From positions 118,389-182,388 of the forward strand of contig NZ_QWVT01000019.1 of assembly GCF_003570705.1 (NCBI RefSeq): a stretch of DNA of 64,000 nt, in the 5' to 3' direction. Shown here in pieces: positions 17,551-27,497 of the stretch; positions within the stretch are counted from its first letter, which is position 1, and every line of letters begins with the position of its first letter. A program made the position numbers and the translations under genes. The stretch is from Mesobacillus zeae (GTDB lineage: Bacteria; Bacillota; Bacilli; Bacillales; Cytobacillaceae). The notes below the pieces were generated by a model. That model had not been told where the DNA came from, ran no database searches, and worked only from the letters and a program-made list of their open reading frames with translations.

Positions 17551-17588
17551 AAAAAACACCACAGATCATGAGATCTGTGGTGTTTTTT
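17551..17588. terminator. Bidirectional terminator, 17-bp perfect stem
   Basis: Arms 17551-17567 and 17572-17588, loop ATGA, with A/T tails; placed between the convergent genes ending at 17544 and 17600. Confidence 0.92.
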
Positions 17589-17599
17589 CTGTTTGACAA

Positions 17600-18517
17600 T
17601 CAGTTGCAGGTTCCATGATGGCTTGGGCAGCCGCTCTCTTCCCTCTCCACCTGTATTGTACAGTGGTCCAGGCCAAACCTGTCATGCAGCAATGTTTGTG
17701 CATCATAAAGTACTTCGTCATGATCTCCGTATACTGCAATGCACAGATGGCAGCTTAGCATCGGCACTCCTGAAGTGATGGACCATATATGCAAATCGTG
17801 GACGTCTTTCACATGAGGCAGTTCCAATAAAGCGGGCTTAATTTCGTCAGGGTGCAATTGTTCAGGAACACCCTCCATCAGGATATGAAACGAGTCCTTC
17901 GTCACCCTCCATCCGCTGATAAGAACCAGCACTGCTACAATGACACTCGCAGCAGGATCGGCGATGCCCCAGTCAAAGAAATATATCAGAAGCGCTGCCG
18001 TAATAGCGCCGACAGATCCCAGCATATCGCCAAGCACGTGCAGGAATGCACTTCGGACATTTAAGTTATCATCCTTGTCGCCACGCATCAGAATCCACGC
18101 TGCTGCAATATTGACCAGCAGGCCCGTTATCGATATTGCCAGCATTCCGAGACTTTGGACCTCTGGCGGTTCAAGGAAACGGCGATAAGCCTCAAAGAAA
18201 ATATATAATGAAATTAAAATCAGGGTAAGCCCGTTTAACGCAGCAGCTATTATTTCAAACCGCTTGTAGCCATAAGTTTTGGAACTGGTTGCTTTCCTCT
18301 CACCGAGCTTGATTGCGAACAAGCTTAAGCCTAGCGCCGCTGCATCACTCAGCATATGGCCCGCATCCGAGAGAAGTGCAAGGCTGTTTGTCATCAAGCC
18401 CCCAGCCACTTCAACAACCATGAACGCAGCAATCAGGATGAATGCAAGAAATAGTGCTTTTTTATTATTGGTATGATGGTGATCATGGCCGTGGCCATGC
18501 GAGTGTCCATGTCCCAT
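17600..18517 (-). CDS. czcD: Cation diffusion facilitator CzcD, zinc/cobalt exporter
   Basis: Membrane antiporter of 305 residues with six membrane segments. The N-terminus is a histidine-rich metal-binding tail (MGHGHSHGHGHDHHH), and the transport site shows HMLSDAAALG in helix 2 and HVLGDMLGSVG in helix 5, the H-x3-D pair typical of zinc-transporting members. The C-terminus again carries His and Cys (CPSHHGTC). A strong AGGGAGGG precedes the ATG. No CzrA-type operator was recognised upstream. Confidence 0.93.
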   Translation of the reverse strand: MGHGHSHGHGHDHHHTNNKKALFLAFILIAAFMVVEVAGGLMTNSLALLSDAGHMLSDAAALGLSLFAIKLGERKATSSKTYGYKRFEIIAAALNGLTLILISLYIFFEAYRRFLEPPEVQSLGMLAISITGLLVNIAAAWILMRGDKDDNLNVRSAFLHVLGDMLGSVGAITAALLIYFFDWGIADPAASVIVAVLVLISGWRVTKDSFHILMEGVPEQLHPDEIKPALLELPHVKDVHDLHIWSITSGVPMLSCHLCIAVYGDHDEVLYDAQTLLHDRFGLDHCTIQVEREESGCPSHHGTCN

Positions 18518-18621
18518 GCGGATCCCTCCCTGTATTCTTATAATTAATTATGATGAATACAGGGAAAAGGTTCAACTTAAAAGTAAAGCGCTAATTGAAA
18601 AAATAAAAATCAGCCAGAACT

Positions 18622-20019
18622 CTACAAGTATTTCCGGTGGATTCCCTTCCCGTCATAGGAAAAAAGCATTGGGCGCCCCTCAACCATTGTCTCAAGATGC
18701 GTCTTCCTCCCCCAAAGCTGATTGATATATGGGAGTACTTTCTCAAGGTATTTAATATCAAGCTCAATATCCTCAAAGCCATGCCTGATATAAAGCTCCC
18801 CATTTTTCTGATAATCTCCGTCAACCACAGTGAGGTAGGGAAACCCCCCATTAACCCGCATTCCAACTAGCTGGTCACGAATATTTTCCCATTCCTTGTC
18901 GACAACTTTATATTCTTTCCCTTGTTTTTGAAAAAGGTACAAATCTTCACGCATGACCAAGTCTTTCGTCAAGTAATTGCGAAGGAAGGAAATATCCGAT
19001 TCAATTTCGCGCACTTCAAACATTTTTTCCCGTCCGCTGCCTGGCTGTACGCCACGCCTTTTCATTTCTTCATCCGGATTGTCGAACCTTTCTTCAATAT
19101 CTTCAAAAATTTTCAATCCAAGGTAATAAGGATTTATTCCTGTTTTGGACGGCTGGACAACGCCTGCGTTCAATTTCGCAAATTCGATTGCCTCCCCTGA
19201 AGTCAAGTCCATTTCCCTAAGAATCCGCTGATGCCAGTAAGAAGCCCAGCCCTCATTCATAATTTTCGTCTCCAGCTGCGGCCAAAAATAAAGCATTTCT
19301 TCTCTCATCATTGTAAGAATGTCACGCTGCCAGTCCGAAAGTTCCCTGCTATAGCTCTCAATGAAAAGAAGCAGGTCCTTTTCAGGGCGCGGAGGAAACT
19401 TCTTCTTTTTCTTCACTTCTTTTTTTTCTTTTGTCTCTCCAATGTTCCATAAGTCATCATATTCGCTTGCCTTCCTGCCTTCTTCTTCATAATCTTCTTC
19501 ATCCATACTCCATGGAAGCTTTGGGCGCATCATTGATGGATCGATATGTTCCTCAATCGCAAGCACTGCATCCAGGAAAGTTTCCACTTCCTGCTTGCCA
19601 TGTTCAACCTCATATTTTCTGATTCGTTCTGCTGTTGCCGCCATGCTTTCGACCATATCTCTTTTTGTGTTTTGAAAGCGCACATTATTCTTGAAGAAGT
19701 CGCAATGTGCCAGCACATGGGCAACAATCAGTTTGTTCTGGATCAGCGAATTGGAATCAAGCAGAAAGGCGTAACAAGGATTTGAATTGATGACAAGCTC
19801 ATAAATTTTTGACAAACCAACATCATAATGAAGCTTCATTTTATAAAATTGTTTCCCAAAACTCCAATGTGAAAAACGGGTCGGCATTCCATATGCTCCA
19901 AATGTATAGATAATATCGGCAGGGCAAACTTCATAGCGCATCGGATAAAAATCCAGCCCAAAACCTTTTGCTATCTCGTTTATCTCTGCAATGGCCCTTT
20001 CGAGCGACTGATTATTCAT
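18622..20019 (-). CDS. spoVR: Stage V sporulation protein R
   Basis: Cytoplasmic protein of 465 residues that is needed for normal spore cortex formation in B. subtilis; its biochemical activity is not established. Family stretches [20 protein letters not shown] and [18 protein letters not shown] are intact. ATG 20019 is preferred; a GTG two codons earlier is also possible after GGGGGA. The residue 185-215 region is a lysine/glutamate-rich insert ([12 protein letters not shown]). No clear terminator follows. Confidence 0.93.
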   Translation of the reverse strand: MNNQSLERAIAEINEIAKGFGLDFYPMRYEVCPADIIYTFGAYGMPTRFSHWSFGKQFYKMKLHYDVGLSKIYELVINSNPCYAFLLDSNSLIQNKLIVAHVLAHCDFFKNNVRFQNTKRDMVESMAATAERIRKYEVEHGKQEVETFLDAVLAIEEHIDPSMMRPKLPWSMDEEDYEEEGRKASEYDDLWNIGETKEKKEVKKKKKFPPRPEKDLLLFIESYSRELSDWQRDILTMMREEMLYFWPQLETKIMNEGWASYWHQRILREMDLTSGEAIEFAKLNAGVVQPSKTGINPYYLGLKIFEDIEERFDNPDEEMKRRGVQPGSGREKMFEVREIESDISFLRNYLTKDLVMREDLYLFQKQGKEYKVVDKEWENIRDQLVGMRVNGGFPYLTVVDGDYQKNGELYIRHGFEDIELDIKYLEKVLPYINQLWGRKTHLETMVEGRPMLFSYDGKGIHRKYL

Positions 20020-20052
20020 GGGCACCCGGCTCCCCCTTCCTCTTCTTACCTC

Positions 20053-20081
20053 AATGTATGAAGTAAATTACGGAAAGATGA
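20053..20081 (-). promoter_or_regulatory. Possible SigE-type promoter of spoVR
   Basis: CATACATT on the minus strand (20053-20060) fits the SigE -10 consensus and lies 34 bases from the start codon. The -35 region (CATCTTT near 20075-20081) is only a partial match. SigE control of spoVR is known in B. subtilis, which supports the reading. Confidence 0.35.
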
Positions 20082-20219
20082 GTCAGCACGTATCCGCCTT
20101 GGGCGATTTATACGGGTAAATATTTCATTGCCCTTAAAACAGGGGAGACCAACATTTACTGCGGGAATTCCAGTTCCAGCTCCATATAATAGAGCTAACT
20201 CCTTTAAGGAGGTTGGCCA

Positions 20220-20468
20220 ATGAACAAAGATGAATATGACCGTGCTCTTTACTATACCCACCGGTCTCAATGGGATAATTTGCTAATCCTAATGGTCAGG
20301 ACAGACGATCATTTCTTGGCAAAGAAGATACAGCTTTTTCTGCACGCTTACCATTTTGAAACAGACTATACTATCATTGAAAAGCATCTGTATGGTTTGC
20401 TCCGTTATATCGACCATGCCAACAGTGCTTCAGGCTACGACTTGGAAACAGCCCTGACAGGAATATGA
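20220..20468 (+). CDS. yhdB: YhdB-like small protein
   Basis: Protein of 82 residues, soluble, with no recognised catalytic motif. The start DEYDRALYYTHRSQWDNLL and YGLLRYIDHA resemble B. subtilis YhdB from memory. A good AAGGAGG precedes the ATG. It is divergent from spoVR and has its own strong terminator. Function unknown. Confidence 0.75.
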   Translation: MNKDEYDRALYYTHRSQWDNLLILMVRTDDHFLAKKIQLFLHAYHFETDYTIIEKHLYGLLRYIDHANSASGYDLETALTGI

Positions 20469-20486
20469 TGGCCTAAATTGGCGTAA

Positions 20487-20518
20487 AAAAATCCGAAGGC
20501 GGTAGCCTTCGGATTTTT
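20487..20518. terminator. Bidirectional terminator between yhdB and pgcA
   Basis: Arms 20487-20500 and 20505-20518 (14-bp perfect stem AAAAATCCGAAGGC, loop GGTA), with A/T tails for both convergent genes. Confidence 0.92.
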
Positions 20519-20525
20519 GCTGTCA

Positions 20526-22268
20526 TTATTCATTCCCTGATTCCATCTTTACTTTGACGATATCCATAAATCGGCGTTCCAATTCCTGCAGCTTTTCCCG
20601 GCTTTCTGCAAGACTTCCGGCATTCACACCAAAATAAAATTTGATCTTTGGTTCTGTACCGGAAGGTCGAAGGCACATCCATGAACCATCCTCAAGAAAA
20701 TACTTCAATACATTGGATTTTGGAAGACCGATTTGCTGTTCACTTCCATCAGCGTTCCTGCGGATACCTGTCAAATAATCCTCTACTGCTGCTACTTTTA
20801 CATCACCCACGATAAGCAGCGGCTCAGAACGGAAGGCACCAAGGGTTTTAGCAATTTGTTCTGCTCCCTCTTTCCCTTTTAAGGTCAATGAACGAAGCCC
20901 TTCCTGAAAATAGCCGTACTGCTCAAAGATGCTAAGTAGCGCTTCATACAGCGACATTCCTTTTTTCTTATAGTAGGCGCATACTTCCACCGCTAACAGG
21001 GCCGCCTGGACAGCATCCTTGTCACGGGAAAAATCTCCGATCAGGTAGCCGTAGCTCTCTTCATATCCAAATAGGAACTTGTAGCTTCCATCCTGTTCAT
21101 ACTCCTTGATTTTCTCGGAGATGAACTTGAAGCCTGTCAGTACGTCTTCGGTTTTAACTTCATGCGCCTCGCCAATCTTTCTTCCAAGCTCCGAGGTCAC
21201 AATGGTTTTTAATACAATTGGATTCGCCGGAAGGGTCCCCTTCGCTTTTTTCTCAGTCAGAATATAATGGAGCAGGAGAGCGCCTGTCTGGTTTCCGGTT
21301 AGAAGGATATACTCCCCTTTTTCGTTTCTAACAGCAATGCCAAGGCGGTCGGCATCCGGGTCTGTTGCAATCAGGAGGTCGGCTTCGATTTCCTTGCCAT
21401 CCCTGATTGCCAGTTCGAATGCAGCCGGTTCTTCAGGGTTGGGACTCTTTACTGTTGAGAATTCAGCGTCAGGCAATTCCTGTTCCTTGACCACACTGAC
21501 ATGCTGGTATCCCATTGAAGACAGGCCGTTGCGGACAGGGATATTCGCTGTGCCATGCAATGGTGTAAACACCACTTTCACATCTGTTTCCCCTGCTAGC
21601 CATGGATTTTCCGATATTGTCATCAGTTTCTCGAGGTAGGCTCTGTCCACTTCCTGGCCGATCATGACGATTAATCCTTTTTCCTTTAGCTCCTGCTCTT
21701 CAAGAACATCAATCGCAAGCTCATTTTCAATTTGATTTACTTTTTTAATCACTGTGTCAGCACTTTCCGGGGGAAGCTGCCCTCCGTCCTGCCCATATAC
21801 CTTATATCCATTGTACTCCGGCGGATTATGGCTCGCTGTGATGACAATCCCGGAGAAAGCGTGAAGATGCCGGACAGCAAAGGATAGTACAGGAGTTGGC
21901 CGAAGCCCTTCAAAGACATATGTTCTTATTCCTCGGGAAGCAAGCGTCTTTGCTGCTTCCATTGCAAACTCGGGCGACTTATGGCGGGAATCATAGGCAA
22001 TGGCCACTCCCCGCTGTTTCGCTTCGAGCCCGTTTTCTTCTATGTAGGCAGCCAGTCCTGCAGATGCTTTCCTGACAGTATATATATTCATCCTGTTTGT
22101 TCCTGCCCCGATTTCTCCACGCATTCCGCCTGTACCGAACTCAAGGTCTTTATAAAATGCTTCTTCCAGCTGATTTTCATTAATAGATTTTTTATTAAGC
22201 TCGGCCTTCAGCTCTTCATCGATTCCTTGAAATTTAAGCCAGCGTTCCGCTTTTACCTTCCAATCCAT
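20526..22268 (-). CDS. pgcA: Alpha-phosphoglucomutase
   Basis: Cytoplasmic phosphohexomutase of 580 residues that interconverts glucose 6-phosphate and glucose 1-phosphate, feeding UDP-glucose for teichoic acids, glycolipids and polysaccharide. The catalytic phosphoserine loop [15 protein letters not shown], the metal loop [10 protein letters not shown], the sugar loop GYEESYGYL and the phosphate-binding loop [12 protein letters not shown] are all present. The length matches PgcA (YhxB). ATG 22268 follows GGGAGGTCATTCA; the ORF open to 22307 lacks a ribosome binding site. Confidence 0.95.
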   Translation of the reverse strand: MDWKVKAERWLKFQGIDEELKAELNKKSINENQLEEAFYKDLEFGTGGMRGEIGAGTNRMNIYTVRKASAGLAAYIEENGLEAKQRGVAIAYDSRHKSPEFAMEAAKTLASRGIRTYVFEGLRPTPVLSFAVRHLHAFSGIVITASHNPPEYNGYKVYGQDGGQLPPESADTVIKKVNQIENELAIDVLEEQELKEKGLIVMIGQEVDRAYLEKLMTISENPWLAGETDVKVVFTPLHGTANIPVRNGLSSMGYQHVSVVKEQELPDAEFSTVKSPNPEEPAAFELAIRDGKEIEADLLIATDPDADRLGIAVRNEKGEYILLTGNQTGALLLHYILTEKKAKGTLPANPIVLKTIVTSELGRKIGEAHEVKTEDVLTGFKFISEKIKEYEQDGSYKFLFGYEESYGYLIGDFSRDKDAVQAALLAVEVCAYYKKKGMSLYEALLSIFEQYGYFQEGLRSLTLKGKEGAEQIAKTLGAFRSEPLLIVGDVKVAAVEDYLTGIRRNADGSEQQIGLPKSNVLKYFLEDGSWMCLRPSGTEPKIKFYFGVNAGSLAESREKLQELERRFMDIVKVKMESGNE

Positions 22269-22501
22269 TGAATGACCTCCCAATAAAATGATGTTTTGTC
22301 CCTCCATTATAATACAATAAGTGAATGAAAGAAGATGTTTATTCTATTTTGCTGCTAGACATGCCTATTCATGTCATTAATATTAAACAAGCTTGCTCTA
22401 AAAAATTCATCGATACAAAAAGGCCATCATGACCTAGCTTAGATAAACTAAGTAATGACAACCTTTTTCCAATATGTTATCTAAGGAATGCTCTATACAC
22501 C

Positions 22502-24043
22502 TTATTTTTTCCTGTATTCTATTTTAAACAGGTCATGGCGCCTGTCCTGTAAATGGCGGACCGTTCCTTCCTGTCGCTGCCTTCTAAGGACTTCAAGGTC
22601 GACGTCGCCTATCAGGACCATCTCTATATTCGGATTGGTTTCACCGACAATGCCGTCACGCGCGAATTCAAAATCAGAAGGTGCGAATATTCCTGACTGT
22701 GCATATTGAATATCCATGTTTTCCGTTTGCGGAAGGTTTCCAACCGTGCCCGAAATAACGGTATATACCTGGTTTTCGACTGCCCTTGCCTGGGCACAGT
22801 ACCGCACTCTCAAATATCCCTGCCTGTCTTCGGTACAGAAAGGCGTAAAAATGATCCTCGCGCCCATGTCTGTCGCAATCCTTGCCAGCTCCGGAAACTC
22901 GATATCATAACAGATTTGGATGGCGATTTTGCCGCAGTCCGTATCAAAAACGCGGATATCGTTTCCCTGGCTGATCCCCCACCACCGGCGCTCGTTTGGT
23001 GTAATATGCAGCTTATATTGCTTTTCAATTGTCCCATCCCGCCTGAACAGGTAGGCAATATTATAGATTTCCTCATTTTCCTCTTCCACAAAGTGGGAGC
23101 CTCCGATAATATTGACATTATATCGAACTGCGAGATCTGTGAACAATTCAATATACTGTTCGGTGAACTCTGTCAGCTTTCTGATTGCAAGAGAAGGGGA
23201 ACGTTCATCGAGAAAGGACATGAGCTGGGTTGTGAAAATTTCCGGAAATACAGCGAAATCAGAGCCCGCATCAGATGCCACATCGGTAAAGTACTCAACC
23301 TGCGCTGCAAAATCTTCGAAAGATCGGATTGCCCTCATCATATACTGAACAACACAAATTCTTACAGGATAGCTCGTTTTGTAAAACCGTTTCGATTTCG
23401 GTCTGTAATCTGCATTGTTCCATTCCATGAGGGTTGCATACTTGTTCGATTGCTTGTCATCAGGCAAATAGTTCGGATTGATTCGCATCAGTATAAAATC
23501 ATTATCTAACTGGAAGGACAGGACTGGGTCGTACAGCTTATGGCTGGTTACCTGCCTGACATACTCTCTCGGGGACAGTTCATCCGAGTGAAGGTGATAA
23601 TTGGGGATTCGCCCGCCAATGATGATGCTTTTTAAGTTAAGCTGGCGTGCCAGCTCCTTTCTCACCTCATACAGCCGCTGCCCAATCTTCATCCGTCTGA
23701 ATGAAGGGTGAACCATCACTTCTATACCGTACAAATTATAGCCATCAGGATCATGGTTGGTAATGTAGCCGTTATTTGTCACATCATCCCAAGTATGGCG
23801 ATCATCATATTCAGCGAAATTGATAACCAGGCTTGAACAGGAACCAATGATTTCGCCATCATATTCTGCAACAAATTGTCCTTCAGGAAAAATATTAATG
23901 TGGCTTTCCAACTGTGATTTTTTCCATGGCTCCATTCCCTTAAAGCAAACTTCCTGAAGCCTGATAATGCTGTCGATATCTTCTTCTTTCATATTACGGA
24001 TAATCATTTTCTTTTCGAATTTTTTTAAATCCAGCTTTGTCAT
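22502..24043 (-). CDS. yhcX: GNAT-carbon-nitrogen hydrolase fusion, YhcX
   Basis: Protein of 513 residues, the length of B. subtilis YhcX. Residues 1-210 are a GNAT acetyltransferase domain (RRMKIGQRLYEVRKELARQL); residues about 225-495 are a nitrilase/amidase domain with the E-K-C triad in FAVFPEIF, YKLHITPNERRWW and IQICYDIEFPE. The fused pair suggests acylation or deacylation of a small amine or amide; the substrate is not known. It is followed by about 190 bases with no gene. Its neighbours yhcU and yhcT also occur near yhcX in B. subtilis. Confidence 0.9.
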   Translation of the reverse strand: MTKLDLKKFEKKMIIRNMKEEDIDSIIRLQEVCFKGMEPWKKSQLESHINIFPEGQFVAEYDGEIIGSCSSLVINFAEYDDRHTWDDVTNNGYITNHDPDGYNLYGIEVMVHPSFRRMKIGQRLYEVRKELARQLNLKSIIIGGRIPNYHLHSDELSPREYVRQVTSHKLYDPVLSFQLDNDFILMRINPNYLPDDKQSNKYATLMEWNNADYRPKSKRFYKTSYPVRICVVQYMMRAIRSFEDFAAQVEYFTDVASDAGSDFAVFPEIFTTQLMSFLDERSPSLAIRKLTEFTEQYIELFTDLAVRYNVNIIGGSHFVEEENEEIYNIAYLFRRDGTIEKQYKLHITPNERRWWGISQGNDIRVFDTDCGKIAIQICYDIEFPELARIATDMGARIIFTPFCTEDRQGYLRVRYCAQARAVENQVYTVISGTVGNLPQTENMDIQYAQSGIFAPSDFEFARDGIVGETNPNIEMVLIGDVDLEVLRRQRQEGTVRHLQDRRHDLFKIEYRKK

Positions 24044-24288
24044 TTTTAGTGCCGCTCCTTTTCTTACAACAGGGGATTTTATCTATAAATGAAGCGAATC
24101 CTCTTACGTTATACCCAAAAATGTAACGCTTTATGGCCGGGAGTGCAGTTTTATTTTGTTATGACAGGCAGTTGTTTAAAATTGAATAATCCTCTATTCT
24201 CTCTTAAGATGTATACAGGCAGACTATGTCTCAATCCTTGTCTGCTCCCGCTTTAATGATTGTTAGATTGTTTGAAGGAGAGGTTTAT
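24044..24288. other. Divergent promoter region between yhcX and bdbC
   Basis: AT-rich, no credible ORF or repeat. It should contain both promoters; none is clear enough to name. Confidence 0.35.
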
Positions 24289-24723
24289 ATGCAAGAAAAG
24301 AAAGACAAACAAGAAACTTTCTTGTTTGCAGCCTGGGCTGTTTCCGTCATCGCAATGTTTGGAAGCCTGTATTTCTCGGAGATCCGCCAATATGAACCGT
24401 GTGAGCTTTGCTGGTATCAGCGGATACTGATGTACCCGTTCACCGTTATTCTTGGCATAGCCATTGTTAAGAAAGATGTTCGAATTTCGTTCTACACAAT
24501 GATTCTGTCAGCAATCGGGTCCATGATCTCACTATATCACTATTCAATCCAAAAGTTGCCCTTTATGGCCGATAACGCCGTAAGCTGCGGCAGAATACCA
24601 TGCACTGGCCAGTATATTAACTGGTTTGGTTTTGTAACGATCCCGTTTTTAGCGCTTACAGCATTTATTATTATTTTTTCATTGAGCTTTATGCTTTGGA
24701 AACAATCAAAGGAGGCGAATTAG
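24289..24723 (+). CDS. bdbC: Disulfide bond formation protein BdbC (DsbB-like quinone reductase)
   Basis: Membrane protein of 144 residues with four membrane segments and two cysteine pairs: C38/C41 in CELCWYQR and C100/C105 in the second outer loop. It reoxidises an extracytoplasmic thiol oxidase and passes electrons to quinone. ATG 24289 follows GAAGGAGAGGTTTAT. The next gene starts one base after its stop, so the two are co-translated. Confidence 0.92.
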   Translation: MQEKKDKQETFLFAAWAVSVIAMFGSLYFSEIRQYEPCELCWYQRILMYPFTVILGIAIVKKDVRISFYTMILSAIGSMISLYHYSIQKLPFMADNAVSCGRIPCTGQYINWFGFVTIPFLALTAFIIIFSLSFMLWKQSKEAN

Positions 24724-25191
24724 ATGAAAAAAATGATTATTTTTCTCGTGATTGTCGTTGGAGTACTCGCAGCACTTTTCTTTTTAACTAAAATGCAAAA
24801 TGAAGAGAAATCCAAAGACAACCCTTATCAAAAAACTTCCCTTCGCCAAGAGACTGTGGATCAGCTTGATGATCCAAACTACCAGAACATCATTGTGCCG
24901 GGTAAGCTGGATAAAAAAATTGAAAAGGGCGAAGACGTTACGGTATACTTCTACAGCCCGACATGCTCTCATTGCCAGGAAACAACACCTGTTGTCGCTC
25001 CATTGGCAAAAGAAATGAAAGTCGATCTTCTCCAGTTTAACCTGCTTGAATTTGAGGATGGCTGGAATAAATACGGCATACAGGAAACACCAACCATCGT
25101 TCAATATAAAGATGGAAAAGAAACAAACCGCCTGATCGGCTACCAGGCAAAGGCCACATTCCGTGAGTGGTTTAATGAAAACAGCAAATAA
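24724..25191 (+). CDS. Membrane-anchored thioredoxin-like protein paired with BdbC
   Basis: Protein of 155 residues with an N-terminal membrane anchor (residues 4-22) and an extracytoplasmic thioredoxin domain; the active site is C81-S-H-C84 and the cis-proline loop is ETPTIVQ. Co-expression with bdbC suggests it is the thiol-disulfide partner of BdbC. It is shorter than a DsbA-like BdbD and lacks the inserted helical domain, so it is not a typical BdbD. A terminator (25197-25223) follows. Confidence 0.85.
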   Translation: MKKMIIFLVIVVGVLAALFFLTKMQNEEKSKDNPYQKTSLRQETVDQLDDPNYQNIIVPGKLDKKIEKGEDVTVYFYSPTCSHCQETTPVVAPLAKEMKVDLLQFNLLEFEDGWNKYGIQETPTIVQYKDGKETNRLIGYQAKATFREWFNENSK

Positions 25192-25196
25192 TGAAA

Positions 25197-25223
25197 AATA
25201 ACGCCTGCACTGCAGGCGTTATT
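25197..25223. terminator. Bidirectional terminator between the thioredoxin-like gene and yhcU
   Basis: 13-bp perfect stem, arms 25197-25209 and 25211-25223, with a T-run for the plus strand. Confidence 0.88.
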
Positions 25224-25251
25224 TTGTAATGAGCATATTGCAGCCAATCTC

Positions 25252-25650
25252 CTAAATAAGGATGCTGTTGCCCGCTTTTGAATAAATGCTGATATAATCT
25301 TGCTGAATAGGCTCAACGTCAAAAAATTGGTTATACTCAAAAGGGAAGTAAAGTCCAAAATCAGATAGTATCTTTACGTTTTTCCAGTAAATATTGCAGT
25401 AACGATCCGAAAAGCTTCCTTCTTCTAAAATTGAAATCAATGTCTGCAGGCTGGTGATCACACGAAACGCGTCACGGAGAGTGCTGAAATTTTCAAAATG
25501 CTCCCTGTTCGTATGTAGCACTTGATGCTTTTCGAATTCAGTTATGTCTTCATCAGTGAAATACATTGGAAGCACTTCTGAGTAAAAATACCGGATGAGT
25601 TCACAAATTCTCTTTTCCTGTCCCGGTGTCGAAGCAAAAACGATTTTCAA
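25252..25650 (-). CDS. yhcU: YhcU-like hypothetical protein
   Basis: Protein of 132 residues, soluble. The N-terminus KIVFASTPGQEKRICELIRYF and the repeats of acidic and aromatic residues resemble B. subtilis YhcU, placed in DUF5365 as I recall. The preferred start is TTG 25650, after AGGTGGG; the frame open to 25674 has no ribosome binding site. It is adjacent to yhcT, as in B. subtilis. Function unknown. Confidence 0.75.
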   Translation of the reverse strand: MKIVFASTPGQEKRICELIRYFYSEVLPMYFTDEDITEFEKHQVLHTNREHFENFSTLRDAFRVITSLQTLISILEEGSFSDRYCNIYWKNVKILSDFGLYFPFEYNQFFDVEPIQQDYISIYSKAGNSILI

Positions 25651-25846
25651 TGAAGTCCCACCTTTTAAACCCAAAATTCATTCTGTCTTTTTATTACCAT
25701 TAGAATAACATACAGACAAAGGTTGGAGCCGTGGTAATTATGCCCATGATTCCGGTAAAAATTAACACTTTCCCCCTTCTTTCAGCAGTCCTTACACAGC
25801 AAGAGATAAGACATTATTTAGTTCACTCAGGAAAGGTGAGAATATT

Positions 25847-26767
25847 ATGATACACACACGCAAAACAGGTAACTGGTTTGAACTTACTGCCCCGGCGGAA
25901 TGGAGTTCAGTCTCTGTAGATGATTTATTAAGGCAGATGTGGAAAGTGCCGAAAAAACTGCTCCATGAACTCAGAATGGACCAGGGAATTAAAGTCAACG
26001 GGCAGCCGCCCATTTGGAACGAGCCATTGAAGCAAGGTGACCGGCTTCAATTGGAAATATTCAAACCTGTAGACAGCAGTGTCATTCCTGCATACCTGCC
26101 AGTCGAAATTTTATATGAGGATGACCATTTGCTTGTAATGAACAAGCCAGCGGGAATGGACACACACCCAAATGAGGCACAGCAGCAAAACACGCTGGCG
26201 AATGCTGCCGCTTTCCACCTTCAATCCGAAGGCCATAATTTGAATGTACGCCATATTCACAGGCTGGACAGAGACACAACAGGCGCAGTACTTTTTGCAA
26301 AACATGCCCTGGCAGGGGCCATGCTTGATCGCATGCTTGAAGAAAGAAAAATAAAAAGGACCTATATTGCAAAGATAGATGGCATTCTGAGGCAAAAAAA
26401 AGGAGTCATTGACAAGCCAATCGGCAGGGACAGACACCATCCAACCAGAAGGCGTGTATCACCGACAGGGCAAAATGCCCTTACAAGGTATGAAGTGCTT
26501 CAGAAATTACATCATGATGATATGACCCTTGTCAAATGCACATTGGATACTGGACGGACCCACCAAATTCGCGTCCATTTCAGTGAAATTGGCTATCCGC
26601 TTGCAGGTGACGTTCTTTACGACGGTTCGCCTGCTTATTCCCGTCAGGCTCTCCATGCAGTCAAAATGGAGCTGGTGCACCCTTTCACAGAAGCAGAAAT
26701 CGTCATCCATGCACCATTCATGGATGAAAGTCCAATTTTCACAAATGTGGATCCTTATTCTGTATAG
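25847..26767 (+). CDS. yhcT: RluA-family pseudouridine synthase, YhcT
   Basis: RNA pseudouridine synthase of 306 residues. An S4-like N-terminal RNA-binding region (about 15-75) precedes the catalytic domain with the hallmark HRLDRDTTGAVLFAK (catalytic Asp) and the downstream RTHQIRVHFSEIGYPLAGD motif. Exact target uridine is unknown. AAAGGTGAGAATATT precedes the ATG. It is divergent from yhcU. Confidence 0.93.
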   Translation: MIHTRKTGNWFELTAPAEWSSVSVDDLLRQMWKVPKKLLHELRMDQGIKVNGQPPIWNEPLKQGDRLQLEIFKPVDSSVIPAYLPVEILYEDDHLLVMNKPAGMDTHPNEAQQQNTLANAAAFHLQSEGHNLNVRHIHRLDRDTTGAVLFAKHALAGAMLDRMLEERKIKRTYIAKIDGILRQKKGVIDKPIGRDRHHPTRRRVSPTGQNALTRYEVLQKLHHDDMTLVKCTLDTGRTHQIRVHFSEIGYPLAGDVLYDGSPAYSRQALHAVKMELVHPFTEAEIVIHAPFMDESPIFTNVDPYSV

Positions 26768-26855
26768 CGAAAAAAACTGCGTGTATACACACAAGAAGAG
26801 CCCCGCTAAGGAGCTTTCGCAGTTATCGATGTATTAAAATTACATGCTTTCTTAC

Positions 26856-26893
26856 AACAAAAAAAACCTTCCAAAAGGAAGGATTTTTTTGTT
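26856..26893. terminator. Bidirectional terminator between yhcT and the GlsB/YeaQ gene
   Basis: Stem AACAAAAAAAACCTTCC with GGAAGGATTTTTTTGTT (arms 26856-26872 and 26877-26893; one mismatch), loop AAAA. Confidence 0.85.
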
Positions 26894-26894
26894 G

Positions 26895-27155
26895 TTAATC
26901 AGTTGATTTTCTCATACTGCGCATAACGAGGCTTACAATGAATACGAGCGCAATCGCACCAATCAGCGCTGGAAGGATAGCGAAGTCCGCAACGATTGGA
27001 CCCCAATCTCCAAGAATCGCCTGTCCGATCCATGCACCGATGAAACCTGCGATAATATTACCAATAATTCCTCCAGGAAGATCTCTTCCCACAATGATAC
27101 CTGCAAGCCAGCCGATAATTCCGCCGATAATTAATGACCAAAGAAAACTCATCAT
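26895..27155 (-). CDS. GlsB/YeaQ/YmgE-family stress membrane protein
   Basis: Very hydrophobic 86-residue protein with three membrane segments and repeated glycine motifs (GGIIGWLAGIIVG, GGIIGNIIAGFIGAWIG). The family is common in general-stress regulons; molecular function is unknown. GGAGGAAAAAACT precedes the ATG. A SigB-type promoter lies at 27299-27323, and the 135-base leader is rich in inverted repeats. Confidence 0.88.
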   Translation of the reverse strand: MMSFLWSLIIGGIIGWLAGIIVGRDLPGGIIGNIIAGFIGAWIGQAILGDWGPIVADFAILPALIGAIALVFIVSLVMRSMRKSTD

Positions 27156-27298
27156 AGTTTTTTCCTCCTTATTGTACTGTTTCTTAAGTTTTAAAATAGT
27201 TTTAGAAAAGTATTCCTGTTGCTGCAGTTTTCACTGCGGCAGAGCCACTCTGAATTGTGCTGCTTCCCGGGAGCTTTCAGTTGGTGTCTTTACTAGAG

Positions 27299-27323
27299 AT
27301 ACCCTTTCTGCAGATAGGTAAAC
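27299..27323 (-). promoter_or_regulatory. SigB-type promoter of the GlsB/YeaQ gene
   Basis: On the minus strand GTTTAC (27323-27318), a 13-base spacer and GGGTAT (27304-27299) match the SigB consensus GTTTAA-N12-14-GGGTAT at 11 of 12 positions. A second, weaker pair, GTTTAA at 27416-27421 with TGGTAA at 27397-27402, lies farther upstream. Confidence 0.75.
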
Positions 27324-27480
27324 CTTGTGGGTCAAGCGGGGAAATCTTTCGTAGCTGCTGTCTAAGCTGTTTTGCTGCCCCGCTTGTACATTTAATTTAC
27401 CACCATTTTAAAAGCTTAAACCTGCCTGTAAGACAAGTATGTGATGAAGACACATAAATTAGTCATAATGGAAGGATGGT
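27324..27480. other. Intergenic stretch with a long inverted repeat
   Basis: Contains AAGCGGGG near 27336-27343 and CCCCGCTT near 27379-27386, which could pair around a 35-base loop. No ORF. On the minus strand this lies upstream of the SigB promoter and may be a separate small RNA or just the upstream control region. Confidence 0.35.
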
Positions 27481-27497
27481 GTTTTTATCCAAAAAAA

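Noticed and set aside
22706..23509. 267-residue plus-strand frame opposite yhcX
   Set aside because: Shadow frame of yhcX; no family resemblance and no initiation signal.
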